The notes: generated from the sequence alone by a model not told the origin. 39,093 nt of DNA from Pseudopedobacter sp038243635 (GCA_038243635.1 JBBSQW010000032.1:1-39093), one strand, 5' to 3'; shown: positions 1 to 8,838, counted from the stretch's first letter. Made by a program: numbers and translations.

Positions 1-80
1 CAAGCCTCTACGATACCCAATTCCTCTGATTTACCTAGGATTTCTAGCTTCTCTGCTAAGCTCCATTTCTTGTATTTCAT
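1..80 (-). CDS. IS3-family transposase OrfA, N-terminal fragment (cut by window edge)
   Basis: Reading leftwards from an ATG at 80, the frame starts MKYKKWSLAEKLEILGKSEE and stays open to the edge of the window (26 codons). The opening, with a basic stretch followed by a LAEKLEIL-type helix, resembles the helix-turn-helix start of OrfA proteins of IS3-type elements in Bacteroidota. It would bind the element's ends, and the catalytic DDE part would be encoded further left, outside the window. Only the N-terminus is visible, so the assignment rests on this short similarity and on the end-like sequence just upstream. Confidence 0.6.
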   Translation of the reverse strand, partial: MKYKKWSLAEKLEILGKSEELGIVEA

Positions 81-137
81 GTCTCAAATGTATTATTTGA
101 AATTCATAATAATACTCCGAACTTATTGGGGGCTAAA
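1..137 (-). mobile_element. Right-hand end of an IS3-type insertion sequence (partial)
   Basis: About 55 bp upstream of the OrfA start, the plus strand reads CCGAACTTATTGGGGGCTA (116-134). On the minus strand this is TAGCCCCCAATAAGTTCGG, a form typical of IS3-family ends in Bacteroidota. The other end lies outside the window, so the exact terminus (about 134-137) and any target duplication cannot be fixed. From here to 321 I see no gene, only a short direct repeat (ATGTGCCTAAAGCCT / ATGTGCCTAAGGCCT, near 185 and 236). Confidence 0.5.
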
Positions 138-321
138 ATATCTTCTAACGTCAAATTTTCTAAAGAGGATAAAGATTCCAACATATGTGCCTAAAGCCTC
201 AATTTAATAAACTGGATTGTAACGGATACAGGCAATGTGCCTAAGGCCTTGTGGCGTATGAGTGGAAACGCAGACTGTCGGAAATTACTTGTACTACAGC
301 ACCTTTTCAAAAATAGACGAC

Positions 322-352
322 AAAAAAAAGCCGGCTTATCAATACCGACTTT
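322..352 (-). terminator. Rho-independent terminator after dapA
   Basis: On the minus strand, AAAGTCGG and CCGGCTTT pair around a loop of about 10 nt, followed by a run of eight T residues (plus-strand A run 322-329). It lies 26 bp beyond the dapA stop codon and would end the ligA-dapA transcript. Confidence 0.75.
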
Positions 353-377
353 AAATTTTATTTAGATGATATACTTT

Positions 378-1259
378 TTATGCGGTTATCTTTTTTATTT
401 CATCTATAATTCTTGAGCGGGTGGTATCAGTAACTTTTACTAATGGCAAACGTAGAGTGTCTTTGCAAATATTTAAAGCCTGCATACTTGCTTTAACACC
501 TGCTGGATTCCCTTCTGCGAAACACAAACGTGTGAACTCTAAGAAACTAAAATGGGCTTCTTGTGCTCCTTTAAAATCGCCAGCTAAACATTTGCGGACC
601 ATAGCGGAGAGTTGTGCTGGAATAGCATTTCCGATTACCGAGATAATACCTACGGCGCCTAAAGCAATCATAGGAAGTGTTACAGGATCGTCTCCAGAGA
701 TTAATAGAAAGTCTTTAGGTTTGTGTGCAGCTAGCTCATTAAAGATATCAAAACTACCCGAAGCTTCTTTTACTCCCAATATGTTTTTAACGCTGTTGGC
801 TAAACGTAATGTGGTTTCTGCCGACATGGAAACACCTGTACGTCCTGGTACGTTATATAAGAGTACAGGTAATTTACTAGCTTCGGCAACTGCTTTATAA
901 TGCTGATAAATACCTTCTTGGTTTGGTTTGTTATAATATGGAACGACAGAAAGTATGGCTTTGTAACCTGGCAAATCAAATTCGCTTACTGCTTTTACAA
1001 TTTCGGCAGTGTTATTACCTCCAATGCCAGCCATTAATGGCACACGGTTATTGGTTATTTTCGCGGTAAATTCAAAAATCTCTTTCTTTTCTTCGCTGGT
1101 TAAAGTGGCAGATTCGGCGGTTGTGCCCATCACCACGATATACTCCACTTTACCACCAATTAAGTGTTCAATGGTTTTTTCTAAAGCATTATAATCAACG
1201 CTTCCATCCTCGAGAAAGGGGGTAACCATGGCTACACCTGTTCCGTAAAAAATGCTCAT
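378..1259 (-). CDS. dapA: 4-hydroxy-tetrahydrodipicolinate synthase
   Basis: DapA condenses pyruvate with aspartate semialdehyde, the first committed step of lysine and diaminopimelate synthesis, in the cytoplasm. The 293-residue length is normal for this TIM-barrel family. Visible active-site parts are the pyruvate-binding GTTAES loop (45-50), Tyr135 and Arg140 in LLYNVPGRTG, and the Schiff-base lysine Lys164 in GVKEASG. The usual GTTGE loop reads GTTAE here, a minor variant. The start codon overlaps the stop of the upstream gene as ATGA, which supports both this start and translational coupling. It is the last gene of the ligA operon and is followed by a terminator. Confidence 0.96.
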   Translation of the reverse strand: MSIFYGTGVAMVTPFLEDGSVDYNALEKTIEHLIGGKVEYIVVMGTTAESATLTSEEKKEIFEFTAKITNNRVPLMAGIGGNNTAEIVKAVSEFDLPGYKAILSVVPYYNKPNQEGIYQHYKAVAEASKLPVLLYNVPGRTGVSMSAETTLRLANSVKNILGVKEASGSFDIFNELAAHKPKDFLLISGDDPVTLPMIALGAVGIISVIGNAIPAQLSAMVRKCLAGDFKGAQEAHFSFLEFTRLCFAEGNPAGVKASMQALNICKDTLRLPLVKVTDTTRSRIIDEIKKITA

Positions 1260-1792
1260 TTTATCTTATCTAAATAGTATTTTAACTCGGTATTAAAACC
1301 GCTGATACTTTGTTGTTGGGTGGCTAGCATAAAATCATAAAAAGCAGAGTTCTTTTTATGATATGCGCCGACTTTAAAAAGTGATTTTGAAAGTGCGGTA
1401 ATGTAAACCAACGGGAAACAAATTTCGGTGCACAAGTTAATCAGAATATCAAACTCATTGTTTACAAAATTGATTATTTTTTCACGTTTAGGAATAAAGT
1501 TCCAATTTACGTCTTCGTTAGTAATCAATTGAATATTGGTATTAGGCAAAGTCTTTAACGTTAGGTCTGATGTAAAAGCCAATAGGTGCACTTTTTTGTT
1601 TGCTTTTTGGAATTCAAGTGACACTTTCTCTACCTCATGCAATTGCTTTTGGTTATGTACGGTAACCAGAATTCCAATGTACTGAGCCGCTTTAAGCGAC
1701 ACTGACTTGTTTATCCGGGTAATCTTTTTGATTTCCTGCTTTAGTTTATAAAACCCAGATTTTATACGGTATTTACTTAATAACTCTCTCAT
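1256..1792 (-). CDS. DUF6913-like conserved protein between ligA and dapA
   Basis: A 178-residue soluble protein with no signal peptide or membrane segment. It opens with a basic helix (KYRIKSGFYKLKQEIKKITR) followed by an alternating beta/alpha pattern. Segments such as AQYIGILVTVHN and INLCTEICFPLVYITALSKS hint at a Rossmann-like fold, but I see no catalytic motif. Small proteins of this kind are found next to ligA and dapA in many Bacteroidota and have been labelled DUF6913; I give that name from memory. It overlaps both neighbours by 4 bp (ATGA at each end), so it is almost certainly co-translated with them. Function is unknown. Confidence 0.8.
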   Translation of the reverse strand: MRELLSKYRIKSGFYKLKQEIKKITRINKSVSLKAAQYIGILVTVHNQKQLHEVEKVSLEFQKANKKVHLLAFTSDLTLKTLPNTNIQLITNEDVNWNFIPKREKIINFVNNEFDILINLCTEICFPLVYITALSKSLFKVGAYHKKNSAFYDFMLATQQQSISGFNTELKYYLDKIK

Positions 1793-3801
1793 TTTATCAG
1801 TTCTAACAAATCCTCAGCTGTTATCATGGAGATTTGCAATTTATTTGCTTTTTCTAATTTGGATGGACCCATATTTTCGCCAGCTACAAGGTAATTTAAT
1901 TTGGCAGATATGCTGCTTAAAATTTTGCCGCCGTTAGCTTCAATCATATCTTTGAGCTCGTCTCGGCTATAGCTTTCAAAAACACCCGAAATAATAAAAG
2001 TTTTACCAACTAAATTTTCGCTTTGCAAAACTACTTCCTTTTCATCGCTTTCAAAATTTAGGCCTGCTTGTTTTAGTTTTATTATTTCTTCTTGATGTTT
2101 AACGCTCGAAAAATACTCAATAACGCTTTGTGCGATACGTTCGCCAATTTCATCTGCAGCAATTAGCTCTTCGAAACTTGCTTGGCTAATGCGGTCGATA
2201 GTTTTGAAATGCTTAGCCAGCTTTTGTGCAACTGTTGCCCCTACATAACGTATTCCCAAACCAAATAATACTTTTTCGAAGGGCATTTGTTTAGATTTTT
2301 CAATGCCTTCAATTAGATTAGTAATTGATTTTTCGCCGAAACGCTCTAAGCTTTTTAAATCTTCTTCATGATTTTTGAGCGTGTAAATATCGCTAATATG
2401 TGTAAGTAGATTTTTTCGATATAGATTTTCAACCGTTTCTGCACCGATGCCCTCAATATTCATTGCTTTACGACTAATGAAATGCTGAATGCGTCCAACA
2501 ATTTGTGGCGGACAACCTTCATCATTTGGGCAATAATGCACTGCTTCGCTTTTTGTACGTACCAAAGGCGTGTTACATTCTGGGCAATTTTGGATGTATT
2601 CAATTTTTTGAGTTCCTGGTCGTCTTTTTTCCAGATTTACCTGAATGATTTTGGGAATAATCTCTCCACCTTTTTCTACTAAAACCGTATCGTTTTCGTG
2701 TAGACCAAGTCGTTCCATTTCATTGGCGTTGTGTAGAGTTGCTCTTTTTACGGTTGTGCCGGCCAACAAAACTGGTCTTAGGTTTGCAACTGGTGTAACA
2801 GCGCCAGTCCGGCCGACTTGATATGTCACTTTTTCTAAAACCGTTTCAACTTCTTGCGCTTTGTATTTATAGCTGATTGCCCAGCGTGGAGATTTTGCTG
2901 TAAAACCTAATTCTTGCTGTTGTGCATAGCTGTTTATTTTAATTACAATTCCGTCTATATCATAACTTAATTTAAATCTTTTCTGGTCCCAGTATTGGAT
3001 AAAATCTAAAACGTCTTGAATGGTAGCGCAAAGTTTACTTTCTTCGGAGATTTTAAATCCCCACTTTCTAACCGTCTGTAAACTTTCCCAATGTGTTTTA
3101 AACGGATTTTTATCGCTGTAAAAGAAATATAGGAAACAATCTAATGGACGTTTGGCAACCTCTGCCGAATCCTGCATTTTAACTGTTCCGGATGCGAAAT
3201 TACGGGGATTGGCAAAAGCTTGTTCTCCGTTCTCTACGCGTTCTTGATTTAGTTTTTCGAAAGCGGCGTGGTGCATGAAAACTTCGCCGCGGATATCGAA
3301 ATAGTCGGGCATCTGAGCTCCATGAACTACTGTTGGGATGGTACGTATCGTTTTTACGTTTGAAGTGACGTCATCGCCTTTGGTTCCATCACCACGGGTG
3401 ACCGCTCTTGATAATTTACCATTTTCATAAGTTAAACTCATGGATAAACCATCAAACTTTAATTCACAAACGTATTCGAAATTTTCGCCGACGGCTTTTT
3501 TGATGCGCTGGTCAAAATCCAACAAATCCTGCTCGTTGTAGGTATTTCCCAATGACATCATTGGCCATTTATGCTGTACCGTTTTAAAGTTTTTAGTAAT
3601 TTCTCCACCTACTTTTTGCGTTGGCGAATCAGGATTTAAAAATTGGGGATTTGCTTTTTCTAAAGCTTCTAACTCTTTTAGTTTCTGGTCAAAATCATAA
3701 TCAGAAAGGGTAGGCATTGCCAATACATAATAATTGTAATTATGCTGTTTTAGCTCCTGCACCAAGGCATCTATTTTGGCTTTAATATCGTTAGCAGACA
3801 T
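1789..3801 (-). CDS. ligA: NAD-dependent DNA ligase
   Basis: LigA seals nicks in duplex DNA during replication and repair using NAD+. The 670-residue length and domain order fit the family: an N-terminal Ia domain, an adenylation domain with the nucleotidyl-lysine motif KFDG (Lys115), an OB fold, a four-cysteine zinc finger (CPECNTPL followed by YCPNDEGCPP, around residues 405-435), helix-hairpin-helix repeats, and a C-terminal BRCT domain (FIISGVFESYSRDELKDMIE onward). The start at MSANDIKAKID gives the normal N-terminus. It is the first gene of the operon and its stop overlaps the next start. Coupling to dapA looks like shared expression rather than a shared pathway. Confidence 0.97.
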   Translation of the reverse strand: MSANDIKAKIDALVQELKQHNYNYYVLAMPTLSDYDFDQKLKELEALEKANPQFLNPDSPTQKVGGEITKNFKTVQHKWPMMSLGNTYNEQDLLDFDQRIKKAVGENFEYVCELKFDGLSMSLTYENGKLSRAVTRGDGTKGDDVTSNVKTIRTIPTVVHGAQMPDYFDIRGEVFMHHAAFEKLNQERVENGEQAFANPRNFASGTVKMQDSAEVAKRPLDCFLYFFYSDKNPFKTHWESLQTVRKWGFKISEESKLCATIQDVLDFIQYWDQKRFKLSYDIDGIVIKINSYAQQQELGFTAKSPRWAISYKYKAQEVETVLEKVTYQVGRTGAVTPVANLRPVLLAGTTVKRATLHNANEMERLGLHENDTVLVEKGGEIIPKIIQVNLEKRRPGTQKIEYIQNCPECNTPLVRTKSEAVHYCPNDEGCPPQIVGRIQHFISRKAMNIEGIGAETVENLYRKNLLTHISDIYTLKNHEEDLKSLERFGEKSITNLIEGIEKSKQMPFEKVLFGLGIRYVGATVAQKLAKHFKTIDRISQASFEELIAADEIGERIAQSVIEYFSSVKHQEEIIKLKQAGLNFESDEKEVVLQSENLVGKTFIISGVFESYSRDELKDMIEANGGKILSSISAKLNYLVAGENMGPSKLEKANKLQISMITAEDLLELIK

Positions 3802-3859
3802 GGCAACGAAGATACATTTTTTAAGAGCGTGTTTAAACTTAAATCCTTTATTGCGTGAC

Positions 3860-4060
3860 AGTTTTTAAACCACATAGGAACATAGCTGCTAATTTTATAA
3901 AAGAACTTTTATATCACTTATCTTTAAATAATAACCTAAAATTCGCCAAATAAAAAAATAGTTTTTGATTGTAGACAATATGTGTTTTAGTTTACATAGC
4001 GTTCCGCTTTGCGGAATATAGCTGTGTGTCCAATTTCTCTTTGAAATCTATGTGGTTTTA
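3860..4060. repeat. Inverted CCACATAG-type interspersed repeat in the ligA upstream gap
   Basis: AAACCACATAGGAACATAG (about 3867-3885) is matched in inverted orientation by CTATGTGGTTTT (about 4049-4060). The intervening AT-rich DNA includes a small hairpin, GTTCCGCTTTGCGGAA. The same vocabulary (AACCACAGAGG, CTTTGTGGTTA) recurs at 8749-8834 and 9280-9306. I see no gene in this 279-bp interval. Confidence 0.55.
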
Positions 4061-4080
4061 TTTTTTGTGGTGTAGTTAGC

Positions 4081-4824
4081 TTAAATCCCTAAAGCCGACT
4101 TCAATTTTGGATAACCCGTTTTGCTTACAGGAATTTTTTGTCCGCTTTTTAAAATTAGCAAATGACTATCTTTTTCATAAGCTTCAATTTTAGTGATTCG
4201 GTCAATTTTTACGATGTGCGAACGGTGAACCCGAACAAATAAATTTGGATTTAGGTTTTTCTCGAAGAAAGCAAGTGTTTGATTTTTAAGGAACCCTCCT
4301 TCGGCAGTATAAATTTTCACATAATCATCATCGGCAGTCATGTGGCTAATATCATAAAGAGAAATCACTTTAATCTTATTACCTAGCTTAATGACAATCC
4401 GCTCATTCTGAGTTTGGCTTTGTGCAGAAACTGCTTCTACAATATTTTGGACAGGTGTTTTTTGCTCTTCTTTATTGGGAAACAAAAATTTATCCATCGC
4501 TTTTTTAAAGCGTTCCTCGTTAAAAGGCTTTAATAGATAATCTACCGCATTTGCTTCAAAAGCTTTTAGTGCAAACTCATCAAACGCGGTGGTGAAAATG
4601 ATTGCAGGTAATTCATCCAACAACTCCAAAAGTTCGAAACCTGTAATTTTAGGCATTTGTATATCTAAAAATACGAGCTGGGGTTGGTGCTGATTAATCG
4701 CTTTTAATCCCTCGAAACCGTTTCCACACTCTTCTACTATTTCTACTTGAGGGAAGTTCAATAGATATTCTTTAATGATATTTCGAGCTAACGGCTCGTC
4801 GTCGATAATTAATGCTTTAATCAT
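4081..4824 (-). CDS. LytTR-family response regulator
   Basis: A 247-residue DNA-binding response regulator. Residues 1-120 are a receiver domain with the acidic pocket IIDDE, the phosphorylation-site motif FLDIQMP and the conserved lysine in YLLKPF. The C-terminal 100 residues form a LytTR domain, with the typical FVRVHRSHIVKIDRI stretch and the ending IPVSKTGYPKLK. Such regulators pair with LytS/YehU-type kinases. Here the start overlaps the stop of the neighbouring kinase fragment as ATGA, the classic two-component arrangement. The regulator looks intact, but the kinase beside it lacks its phospho-acceptor region, so it may be unphosphorylated or served by another kinase. Confidence 0.95.
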   Translation of the reverse strand: MIKALIIDDEPLARNIIKEYLLNFPQVEIVEECGNGFEGLKAINQHQPQLVFLDIQMPKITGFELLELLDELPAIIFTTAFDEFALKAFEANAVDYLLKPFNEERFKKAMDKFLFPNKEEQKTPVQNIVEAVSAQSQTQNERIVIKLGNKIKVISLYDISHMTADDDYVKIYTAEGGFLKNQTLAFFEKNLNPNLFVRVHRSHIVKIDRITKIEAYEKDSHLLILKSGQKIPVSKTGYPKLKSALGI

Positions 4825-5255
4825 ATTTGCGGTAGTTTTAAAGTGCTGATGAACTGCTCGTCTTGTTTTTTGATAGTTAGCAAATCGGTGCGGTTATAGA
4901 AAAGTTGTAACCTGCGTTGGGTGCTTGATAAGCCGAAGCCTGTGCCTTTGTTGCTGTGAGAAGTTTCGAGGTCAAAAGGGTTGGTAATTGTGATCTGTAG
5001 ATAAGGATTTTGAAAAGTCGCCGATACGTTGATGGTGACTTCGTCCAACGTATCATACAAGCCAAATTTAATAGCGTTTTCTACCAGCGGTTGTAAAAGC
5101 ATTGGTGGCAAGGTTTTGTTTAAAACGGATTCATCTGCTGAGACTAATGTATTTAAGCGGTTTCCGAAACGTACTTTTTCAATTTCGAGGTATAATTCTA
5201 AATGTGCTAATTCCGTTTTTAAATCGGTTAGTGGTTTCCATAACGTTCTTCCCAT
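4821..5255 (-). pseudogene. LytS/YehU-type histidine kinase, 5'-truncated remnant
   Basis: The 144 residues cover only the C-terminal end of a His_kinase (PF06580)-type sensor. The segment HLELYLEIEKVRFGNRL normally follows the phospho-acceptor helix. After it come the ATP-binding N box (LLQPLVENAIKFG) and G box (GTGFGLSSTQRRL). The membrane part and the usual NPHFLFN histidine motif are missing. Just upstream in frame is TAA (four codons before ATG), and the preceding DNA encodes the tail of the neighbouring DUF5668-like gene in another frame. A deletion joining the two genes explains this best. The ATG may still be used, but the product could not autophosphorylate in the usual way. Confidence 0.75.
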
Positions 5256-5614
5256 CTTCTCCTTCTTTTACATTCGTTCTTTTTAAGGCCTTTACCAAAA
5301 ATGAAAAAGATACCTAAGCCGATTAGAAGTACGGGTCATGTATATTGGGAAACTGACAACGCTGGAAAAATGCGTTCGGCAAGAAATACAGCTCCTACTA
5401 AAACCATAATTATCCAGCCGTTGGTTTTAAATTGTTGTTTTATTCCGCTTGCAATACCGATAACAATTAATATCATTGGCCAGCTGAGTAACCATTTTGG
5501 GAATTGGACGCCCATTTGTTTAGCGAGTAAAACTAAACCTATTAACAAGATTGCCGAACCTAACACCTTTTTGCCGTGTTGATTTGGTCTGTTTTCTAAT
5601 TCTGGATTTTCCAT
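5228..5614 (-). pseudogene. LiaF/DUF5668-like small membrane protein interrupted by TGA
   Basis: The open part (5336-5614, 92 residues) has a soluble N-terminus (MENPELENRPNQHGKK), then hydrophobic segments at roughly 17-33, 42-58 and 67-80. It stops at TGA (5336-5338) right after SVSQYT. Reading on in the same frame gives PVLLIGLGIFFIFGKGLKK and a basic tail ending WEERYGNH at a TAA at 5228. The first half contains the related segment SWPMILIVIGI, so the lost residue was most likely Trp (TGG to TGA). An intact copy would be about 128 residues. Such proteins often sit upstream of LytS-type kinases as envelope-stress partners. The 92-residue product could still be made. Confidence 0.7.
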
Positions 5615-5812
5615 CTCTTTTGATTTAATGATATAAATGTAGGAGTTGTGTTTGATTTGGTCGAATAGTATTCGATGAAGTGTGTTGAAAATTCGGTGGA
5701 GCGTAGATATTTGTCGGCGAAATAATTGAATAGGTTTTTTTAGGATTTAGAGTGGTCTGTATTCCCCAACTTTAACAGTTTTCCGGTCAAAAGACATTCA
5801 TCTTTAACCAAA

Positions 5813-5844
5813 AACGACTAATTGAAGTTGTTCAATTAGTCGTT
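5813..5844 (-). terminator. Rho-independent terminator after parC
   Basis: A perfect 14-bp inverted repeat (AACGACTAATTGAA / TTCAATTAGTCGTT) with a 4-nt loop, followed on the minus strand by five T residues. It lies about 30 bp beyond the parC stop codon. The rest of 5615-5873 shows no gene. Confidence 0.85.
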
Positions 5845-5873
5845 CTAAAATATGCGAAAAAGAATAATGTTAT

Positions 5874-8735
5874 TTAAAACAACCCCAGCTGCCCCTTGTC
5901 ATCCAACTTAATATCATCTGGATTGGTGATTTCAAAATCTACTTTTTTTGCAGGTTTAGGATTTGAAGTAAAAGTTGGCTTTTTGCCTTCTTCTGGTTTT
6001 GGCGCTTCTTTTGGTTTCTCGTCCGTTTCTTTCGGAGAAGTAACCTTGGTTTCAGGTTTTATTTCTTCAGTTTTAAAAGCCTGCTTTGGTTTTGCTTTCT
6101 CTTCCGGTTTTACTTCTTCTTTTATCTCTTCTGGTATTATATTAACTTCCGAATTACTTTCACTGTCATCTCCGTTTTCGTCGTCATTATCATCTTCTGA
6201 ATCATCATTTTTAATTTCCTCTTCAGCTTCTTCTGCCTCTTCGCTTTCTTTGGAAATTAGAACAATATGCTGTACATCATGTGGACTCAGCTTGTTTCCT
6301 TGCGCTTTCATCCCTTTTACATCAATCGCTTCGGACAAATCAATTTCTTGTTCATCAAAGATTTGAGATTTTCCTTTGAGCGCTTCCACCTTAACAATTG
6401 GGTGGTCCGAAGCACTTAAAATGAGCATTTTAGAACCTGGTTCTTCGCTGATAAAACCTGCTCTTTTACCAATTGCTAAATCTTCGAAAACAAAACGCTT
6501 GATGTAACAGTTTTTAGACTTGCCATCGAGATGGACGCAGGCAAAAACTTTTTCAGATCTAAATTTTTCAATCCGAACCATTTTATCATCAAAGTGATTG
6601 GTTAAATCGAAACTCGAAAGTTCGTAACTGCCGTCGTTAAATACGCAAAGTATTTTATCCTCTGCTTGGAATTCGCCCAAGTAACGTCCATGACCGTTCT
6701 CGTTTAAGCGCTTTGTGATCGGATCGTACCAAATTTTTCTCCCTGCCAAAGTGGAAACACCTTTAGATTTTAAGGTGATTTTTTTGATAGCAAATTTGGT
6801 TAATGTATTTCCTTGTGAACCTCTTCCCTTAATAGCGGTTTCCGCAAAGTCATGATCGAAAGTGAGTTTTCGCAGTTTCGACATCGGCTTTAAAGCCACA
6901 TTTATAACTTCTGCTTCACCATTAGGGTTTGCGGTAAAGTATAAAGTCTTGCTGCCTTTTGAGCCTTTGGTTAAATCATATTCCTTGTCGCGGGTAACAC
7001 CGCCAATTGCGAAACGTTTAATGTAAGCAAAGCCAGTTTTTCCATCTTTATAAATCATGTTATAGATGGTGCGTTCATCATTCTTCTTAAAAACGCCGAT
7101 GTGCAAAATCCCTTTGCCTACAAATGTTTTATCCTGAACTTTGGTAACCAAACATACGCCATCGTCTCTAAACACCACAATATCATCCAAATCCGAACAA
7201 TCGAAAACGTATTCGTCTTTCTTTAATCCCGTACCAATAAAACCATCGGTCCTGTTTAAATAAAACTTGGTATTTGCTAAAGCAACTTGCGCCGCTTCCA
7301 CTCTATCAAAAGTTCTAATTTCGGTTTTACGCTCTCTGCCTTTGCCGAATTTTTCTTTCAATCGCTCAAAGTAAGCAATTGCGTAATCTGTTAAATGTCT
7401 TAAATCGTATTTTACTCCTTTGATTTCTTTTTCAAGATTAGCCATTTGTTCATCCGCTTTTTTAACATCAAAACGGGTGATGCTACTCATTGGCTTGTCA
7501 ATCAATTTTTTGAAATCCTCTGGTAAAATCTCACGATATAAACTAGACTTAAACGGCTCAAACAATCGGTGTAAAACGATTAGAACTTCGTCAAAATTTG
7601 TAGAATTCTCATAGTCGGCATGTTTGTACATCCCTTCCTGAATAAATATTTTCAGTAACGAACTAAAGAAAATCTTCTCCTGTAAATCATGGAGTTTGAT
7701 TTCTAGTTCTCTTTTTAAAAGGTTTTTGGTGTAATGAGTGCTTTCGACTAAAATATCGTTCACACTCATGAAATGTGGCTTGTCACCTTTGATGATGCAG
7801 GTGTTTGGCGATATAGAAACCTCGCAATTGGTGAAAGCGTAAAGTGCGTCAATGGTCACGTCCGGAGAAATTCCAGGAGCTAAATGCACTACAATTTCTA
7901 CGTCTTTTGCGGTGTTATCCTCAATTTTCTTGATCTTGATTTTCCCCTTATCATTCGCAGAAATAATACTATCAATTAAACCAATGGTGGTGGTTGAAAA
8001 AGGGATTTCCGTAATGACTAATGTTTTTTTGTCGATTTCGGAGATTTTACCCCGAACTCTGATTTTGCCACCTCGTTGACCTTCATTGTAATTGGAGAAA
8101 TCGGCCATACCACCCGTCAAAAAATCAGGAATAATATTTGGTCGATTCCCTTTTAGAACTTTAACGGAAGCATCAATCAGTTCAATAAAATTGTGAGGCA
8201 TTACTTTGGTAGCCAAACCTACGGCAATACCTTCGGCTCCTTGCGCCAATAGCAAAGGAAACTTTACAGGCAAGGTAACAGGTTCTTTATTTCTACCATC
8301 GTAGGAGGATTGCCACTCGGTAGTGTCTGGATTAAAAACAACTTCTAACGCAAACTTCGACAAACGAGCTTCAATGTAACGTGGAGCTGCTGCAGAATCT
8401 CCGGTAACCGGATCGCCCCAGTTTCCTTGCGTATCAATTAGTAGGTTTTTTTGTCCAATTTGCACCATGGCATCACCAATTGAAGCATCACCATGCGGAT
8501 GATACTTCATAGTGTTACCAATTACGTTGGCCGCTTTGTTAAAACGTCCGTCATCCATTTCTTTTAATGAATGCAGAATACGACGTTGCACAGGCTTCAA
8601 TCCATCAAAAATATGAGGGACAGCCCGATCTAAAATCACATAAGAAGCGTAATCTAGAAACCAGTTTTCATATAAACCACTGAGTGATGTTACGTTATGT
8701 AAGGTTTCTTCTTTTTCGTAATTGTTTTCGTCCAT
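5874..8735 (-). CDS. parC: DNA topoisomerase IV subunit A
   Basis: The cleavage-religation subunit of a type IIA topoisomerase, which with ParE unlinks replicated chromosomes. The N-terminal core is complete. The helix-turn-helix region HPHGDASIGDAM (79-90) and the catalytic Arg119-Tyr120 in AAPRYIEARL are both present. The middle and C-terminal parts carry beta-propeller-like blades, as expected for ParC-type proteins. Residues from about 820 to 953 form a long tail rich in Glu, Asp, Lys and Pro that ends in GQLGLF. That ending resembles the QL(S/D)LF sliding-clamp-binding motif. parE lies 1.1 kb upstream on the same strand, so ParC is favoured over GyrA. Confidence 0.9.
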   Translation of the reverse strand: MDENNYEKEETLHNVTSLSGLYENWFLDYASYVILDRAVPHIFDGLKPVQRRILHSLKEMDDGRFNKAANVIGNTMKYHPHGDASIGDAMVQIGQKNLLIDTQGNWGDPVTGDSAAAPRYIEARLSKFALEVVFNPDTTEWQSSYDGRNKEPVTLPVKFPLLLAQGAEGIAVGLATKVMPHNFIELIDASVKVLKGNRPNIIPDFLTGGMADFSNYNEGQRGGKIRVRGKISEIDKKTLVITEIPFSTTTIGLIDSIISANDKGKIKIKKIEDNTAKDVEIVVHLAPGISPDVTIDALYAFTNCEVSISPNTCIIKGDKPHFMSVNDILVESTHYTKNLLKRELEIKLHDLQEKIFFSSLLKIFIQEGMYKHADYENSTNFDEVLIVLHRLFEPFKSSLYREILPEDFKKLIDKPMSSITRFDVKKADEQMANLEKEIKGVKYDLRHLTDYAIAYFERLKEKFGKGRERKTEIRTFDRVEAAQVALANTKFYLNRTDGFIGTGLKKDEYVFDCSDLDDIVVFRDDGVCLVTKVQDKTFVGKGILHIGVFKKNDERTIYNMIYKDGKTGFAYIKRFAIGGVTRDKEYDLTKGSKGSKTLYFTANPNGEAEVINVALKPMSKLRKLTFDHDFAETAIKGRGSQGNTLTKFAIKKITLKSKGVSTLAGRKIWYDPITKRLNENGHGRYLGEFQAEDKILCVFNDGSYELSSFDLTNHFDDKMVRIEKFRSEKVFACVHLDGKSKNCYIKRFVFEDLAIGKRAGFISEEPGSKMLILSASDHPIVKVEALKGKSQIFDEQEIDLSEAIDVKGMKAQGNKLSPHDVQHIVLISKESEEAEEAEEEIKNDDSEDDNDDENGDDSESNSEVNIIPEEIKEEVKPEEKAKPKQAFKTEEIKPETKVTSPKETDEKPKEAPKPEEGKKPTFTSNPKPAKKVDFEITNPDDIKLDDKGQLGLF

Positions 8736-8748
8736 AATCTATTTAACC

Positions 8749-8834
8749 ACAGAGGTCACAGAGTTTTTTCACAAAGTTCACAAAGGTAAGCTCAGTGAAC
8801 TCTGTGCTTTTTTCTTTGTGTATCTTTGTGGTTA
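8749..8834. repeat. CCACAGAGG-type interspersed repeat, left of the GxxExxY pseudogene
   Basis: The block opens with TTAACCACAGAGGTCACAGAG and closes with CTTTGTGTATCTTTGTGGTTAA, an imperfect inverted repeat. Between the arms are CACAAAGTTCACAAAG and GTGAACTCTGTGC, which also pair. A related half-copy, CTCCGTGACCTCTGTGGTTAA, lies on the far side of the pseudogene (9288-9308). Simple degenerate repeats of this kind are widespread between genes of Bacteroidota. Confidence 0.7.
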
Positions 8835-8838
8835 ATTT

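Noticed and set aside
5896..6366. 156-codon ORF on the plus strand rich in Ser and Phe
   Set aside because: Antisense shadow of the Glu/Lys-rich tail of parC.
5874..8735. GyrA rather than ParC
   Set aside because: A parE-type subunit lies nearby on the same strand and the ParC-like tail fits Bacteroidota topoisomerase IV better; the distinction is not absolute from sequence alone.
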